Part shown: one piece after another, positions 33,244 to 34,804 of the stretch
How positions within the stretch are numbered: position 1 is the stretch's first letter
How the letters are laid out: each line of letters starts with the position of its first letter
Assembly: GCA_026397595.1 (NCBI GenBank)
Contig: JAPLUO010000363.1
Coordinates: 1-34,804 of the forward strand
DNA length: 34,804 nucleotides
Reading direction: 5' to 3'
Origin: Caldifarciminota bacterium
Lineage (GTDB): Bacteria; Hydrothermota; Tepidihabitantia; Tepidihabitantales; Tepidihabitantaceae
Position numbers and translations under genes: made by a program
Notes under the pieces: generated by a model
What the model was told of the DNA's origin: nothing
Database searches by the model: none
What the model saw: the letters and a program-made list of their open reading frames with translations, nothing else

Positions 33244-33579
33244 GGCTCTCCCCCAGTCTTTGGCAGGCTCTTTGCCAGAGCCTCTGCCAAGGCCTTCGGC
33301 AAGCTCTCCGACAAAGCCTCTCCCAAGCTCATTGGTCAGGCCTCTGGCAAGGCCTTTGCCCCGCTCTCTGGCAAGGTCTCTCGTGAGGCCTCTGACGAGG
33401 TCTCTGGTAATGACTTTCCCCCGCTCCTTGGCAGAGCCTCTGGCAAGGTCTCTCCCAAGCTCCTTGGCACGTTCTCTGTCAAGGCCTCTGGCAAAGCCTC
33501 TCCTAAGGCCTTGGGCAAGTTCTTTGGCAATGCCTCTCCCAAGCACTTTCCCCCGCACTATGTCAACACCTCTGCACGG
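33244..33579. repeat. Degenerate 12-nt tandem array, block 1 (GCCTCTGGCAAG type)
   Basis: From 33244 to 33555 the sequence divides into 26 units of exactly 12 nt with no length change, and two weaker units follow. Examples are GCCTCTGCCAAG, GCCTTCGGCAAG, GCCTCTGGCAAG (several), GTCTCTCCCAAG and CTCTCTGGCAAG. Bases 3-6 and 9-12 are most conserved. Because 12 is a multiple of three, several frames stay open for over 100 codons on both strands; on the minus strand the unit reads as L-A-R-G type tetrapeptides. None has a convincing start, so I do not call a gene. Confidence 0.85.
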
Positions 33580-33615
33580 TTCCGTCGCCCGTCCGCCCGC
33601 CGGGCCGCTGTCGCG

Positions 33616-33659
33616 TGCCATTGAAAACTGACCCCTTTGTGCCACTGAAATCTGACCCC
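33616..33659. repeat. Two 20-bp direct repeats 24 bp apart, possible IS terminus
   Basis: TGCCATTGAAAACTGACCCC (33616-33635) and TGCCACTGAAATCTGACCCC (33640-33659) differ at two positions. Tandem repeats of this wording resemble the multiple terminal repeats of IS21-family elements, from memory. No transposase gene is present. The 24-bp spacing is twice the 12-nt period of the neighbouring arrays and in the same phase as block 1, so the two explanations compete. Confidence 0.4.
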
Positions 33660-33667
33660 CCTTTTCG

Positions 33668-33727
33668 TCCGCCATCCTATCCACCGCTTTCTCCGCCATT
33701 CTGCCCGCCGCCTTGCCTTCGCTATTC
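33668..33727. repeat. Degenerate 12-nt tandem array, block 2 (TCCGCCATTCTG type)
   Basis: Five consecutive 12-nt units: TCCGCCATCCTA, TCCACCGCTTTC, TCCGCCATTCTG, CCCGCCGCCTTG, CCTTCGCTATTC. The consensus differs from block 1 but the unit length is the same. Confidence 0.65.
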
Positions 33728-33746
33728 TGACCGGTCGCGCGATTCG

Positions 33747-33866
33747 GGGCTGACACCGGGCCCGACACATGGCCGCACACGCGGCTGCACTGGTGGCCGG
33801 ACAAGGGGCCGCACAAACGGCCTGACCGATAGTCCGACACATGGCCCGACAAACGGTCCGGCAGAG
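33747..33866. repeat. Degenerate 12-nt tandem array, block 3 (GGCCCGACACAT type)
   Basis: Ten consecutive units of exactly 12 nt, including GGCCCGACACAT, GGCCGCACACGC, GGCCGGACAAGG, GGCCGCACAAAC and GGCCCGACAAAC. GGCC and the GACA region are conserved and the last three bases vary. Confidence 0.8.
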
Positions 33867-33896
33867 GTCGGTCTGCGTGTAGGTCTAGACGTGTCG

Positions 33897-34052
33897 GCAG
33901 ACGACGTTCTTCGTGGTTCCGTGCATCGTCCGGCGCATGACCGTCGAAACCCCGCTCTTCATGGTCGTCGTCATGGAGTCCTTCACGGCCCGACGCATCC
34001 GGGCATGAACCCGGGTGTTCACGGCATTCTTCAAGGAATCCTCAAGGCAGGG
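33897..34052. repeat. Degenerate 12-nt tandem array, block 4 (CTTCATGGNNNN type)
   Basis: Thirteen consecutive 12-nt units, best between 33957 and 34040: CTTCATGGTCGT, CGTCATGGAGTC, CTTCACGGCCCG, GTTCACGGCATT, CTTCAAGGAATC. The last four bases vary. It fades at about 34050. Confidence 0.7.
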
Positions 34053-34535
34053 GGAGACCATCTACCCCATGACGTAGGTGCCGTTCCCACCGCTGCTCCC
34101 CGTGCCGCTCTCGGGGCCGGCGGTATCTCCTCTTAACCTTCCGACCCAACGGACCTTAGCTCCTGAGCCGCGGTCCACCCCTGCCAACCGCCGACCGCTC
34201 ACCGCTTCGGATGCCGGCCCGGCAATCGAAAATCAGCAATCGTCAATCGAAAATGCGATGGCCGCCAAGTTCCCGACTCCGCACTTCTGCCTTCTGACTT
34301 CTGCTCTCTGACTTCTGACTTCGATTGCTCCGCCACTCTATCCCTCGATCTCTCTATCCCGCTGTCCCATTCGCTCTCAAGAGCAATCTGCATTTCGGCC
34401 TCGAAATCATGCGCCTACCTTCGGCCGGCCGTGGTCCAGCCCGCGAAAAGGACGAATGCCGCGCGACGCGCCTCGCTAAGTACCCGAATCTCCGCAATCT
34501 AAAATCACTTCCGCAATCTGCAATCTTGAATCTAG
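34053..34535. other. Gene-free stretch with word-like repeats
   Basis: No convincing gene is present. It contains AATCGAAAATCAGCAATCG, a run of CTTCTGACTTCTG-type words (34283-34322), CTCTATCCCTCGATCTCTC and CCGCAATCTGCAATCTTG strings, the same vocabulary as the segments inside the ferredoxin gene. Confidence 0.6.
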
Positions 34536-34538
34536 AAT

Positions 34539-34685
34539 CTAGGAGTCCGGCCGAAAACCCCGTTTGAGGCCGCACGTCGGCAGACCGGAGATCGCGTAAC
34601 CCTTGATTCTTCAAGCCTGGCACAATAGTTGCGTTTGCGACCGAGTGGCTTTTCGGCCGCGCTCCTAGAAGTCCGGCCGGAAACC
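34539..34685. repeat. Pair of 21-bp direct repeats flanking the sigma-54 promoter
   Basis: CTAGGAGTCCGGCCGAAAAC plus C (34539-34559) and CTAGAAGTCCGGCCGGAAAC plus C (34665-34685) match at 19 of 21 positions. They lie about 60 bp before and 30 bp after the sigma-54 element. Confidence 0.65.
34618..34632 (+). promoter_or_regulatory. Sigma-54 (RpoN)-type promoter reading out of the right edge
   Basis: TGGCACAATAGTTGC matches the -24/-12 consensus TGGCAC-N5-TTGC, with the GG and GC pairs at the required distance. The remaining 170 bp hold no clear start codon with a good context; the gene it serves would begin near or beyond the edge. AGGAGAAAAG at about 34779 could be its ribosome site. Confidence 0.65.
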
Positions 34686-34804
34686 GGGGGTCTGGGGCAC
34701 GCGACCCCGAGCTGACGCGGGGAAAACGAGACGTTGTCGCCGTTTCACCTCGCCGATGAGATTCGGCACGAAAAGCAGGAGAAAAGTCAGTTGTAGCAGC
34801 AGAC

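Noticed and set aside
33175-33852. A 225-codon minus-strand frame through the 12-nt arrays, and plus-strand frames of 123-173 codons
   Set aside because: Twelve-nt periodicity keeps several frames open at once. The minus frame begins with TTG and no ribosome site. I keep the tetrapeptide-repeat idea as a finding, not as a gene call.
33244-34052. CRISPR array
   Set aside because: Units are 12 nt, contiguous and degenerate, with no unique spacers and no cas genes nearby.

Overview
The window looks like a GC-rich bacterial chromosome, probably a metagenome-assembled genome of an uncultured anaerobic lineage. A candidate-phylum origin such as WOR-3 is my guess from the style of the genome: DHS-like polyamine gene, hybrid cluster protein, and many short word-like interspersed repeats. 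No rRNA or other marker here proves it. The cells make peptidoglycan with meso-diaminopimelate, judging by the DNPR motif in MurE.

Region 1 (1-9145, minus strand) is a division and cell wall (dcw) cluster transcribed right to left: mraZ, rsmH, an ftsL-like gene, ftsI, murE, mraY, murD and ftsW, with overlapping or nearly touching genes behind one sigma-70-like promoter. murF, murC, murG and ftsQAZ are absent. After ftsW comes a cobU-like cobalamin gene that runs off the left edge. Region 2 (9440-11943, plus) is a two-gene polyamine unit: an ornithine decarboxylase-like enzyme and a deoxyhypusine-synthase-like enzyme. Region 3 (12017-15581, minus) encodes two half-ABC exporters whose motif asymmetry fits a heterodimer with one degenerate ATP site; the upstream half carries an in-frame TAG.

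Region 4 (15654-18760, plus) holds a divergent Fpg/Nei-family protein, a secreted alpha/beta hydrolase and a GT-B-like glycosyltransferase, followed by a convergent GT-C-like membrane protein (18770-20419, minus). Region 5 (20707-24173, plus) is an operon of an Rrf2 regulator, a ferredoxin-like protein, a cupin and hydroxylamine reductase (Hcp). A perfect 12+12 inverted repeat overlaps its promoter and a strong hairpin terminator closes it. This suggests an Fe-S/nitrosative-stress module.

Region 6 (24174-34804) is accessory and gene-poor. It contains a decayed duplicate of a membrane-protein gene flanked by an inverted pair of dispersed repeats, three GT-C-like or polytopic membrane proteins, an XRE-type regulator with a promoter-operator palindrome, and a sigma-54-type promoter firing out of the right edge. 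Its most unusual content is DNA with strict 12-nucleotide periodicity: a mosaic of about 800 bp at 33244-34046, an interrupted array at 25487-25932, and a short one at 31806-31864. I cannot assign these to a known repeat class.

A second theme is that short word-like interspersed strings occur not only between genes but also inside coding sequences (MurD, MurE, the ferredoxin, and the N termini of FtsW, one ABC subunit and the GT-B protein), where they add low-complexity segments without breaking the frame.
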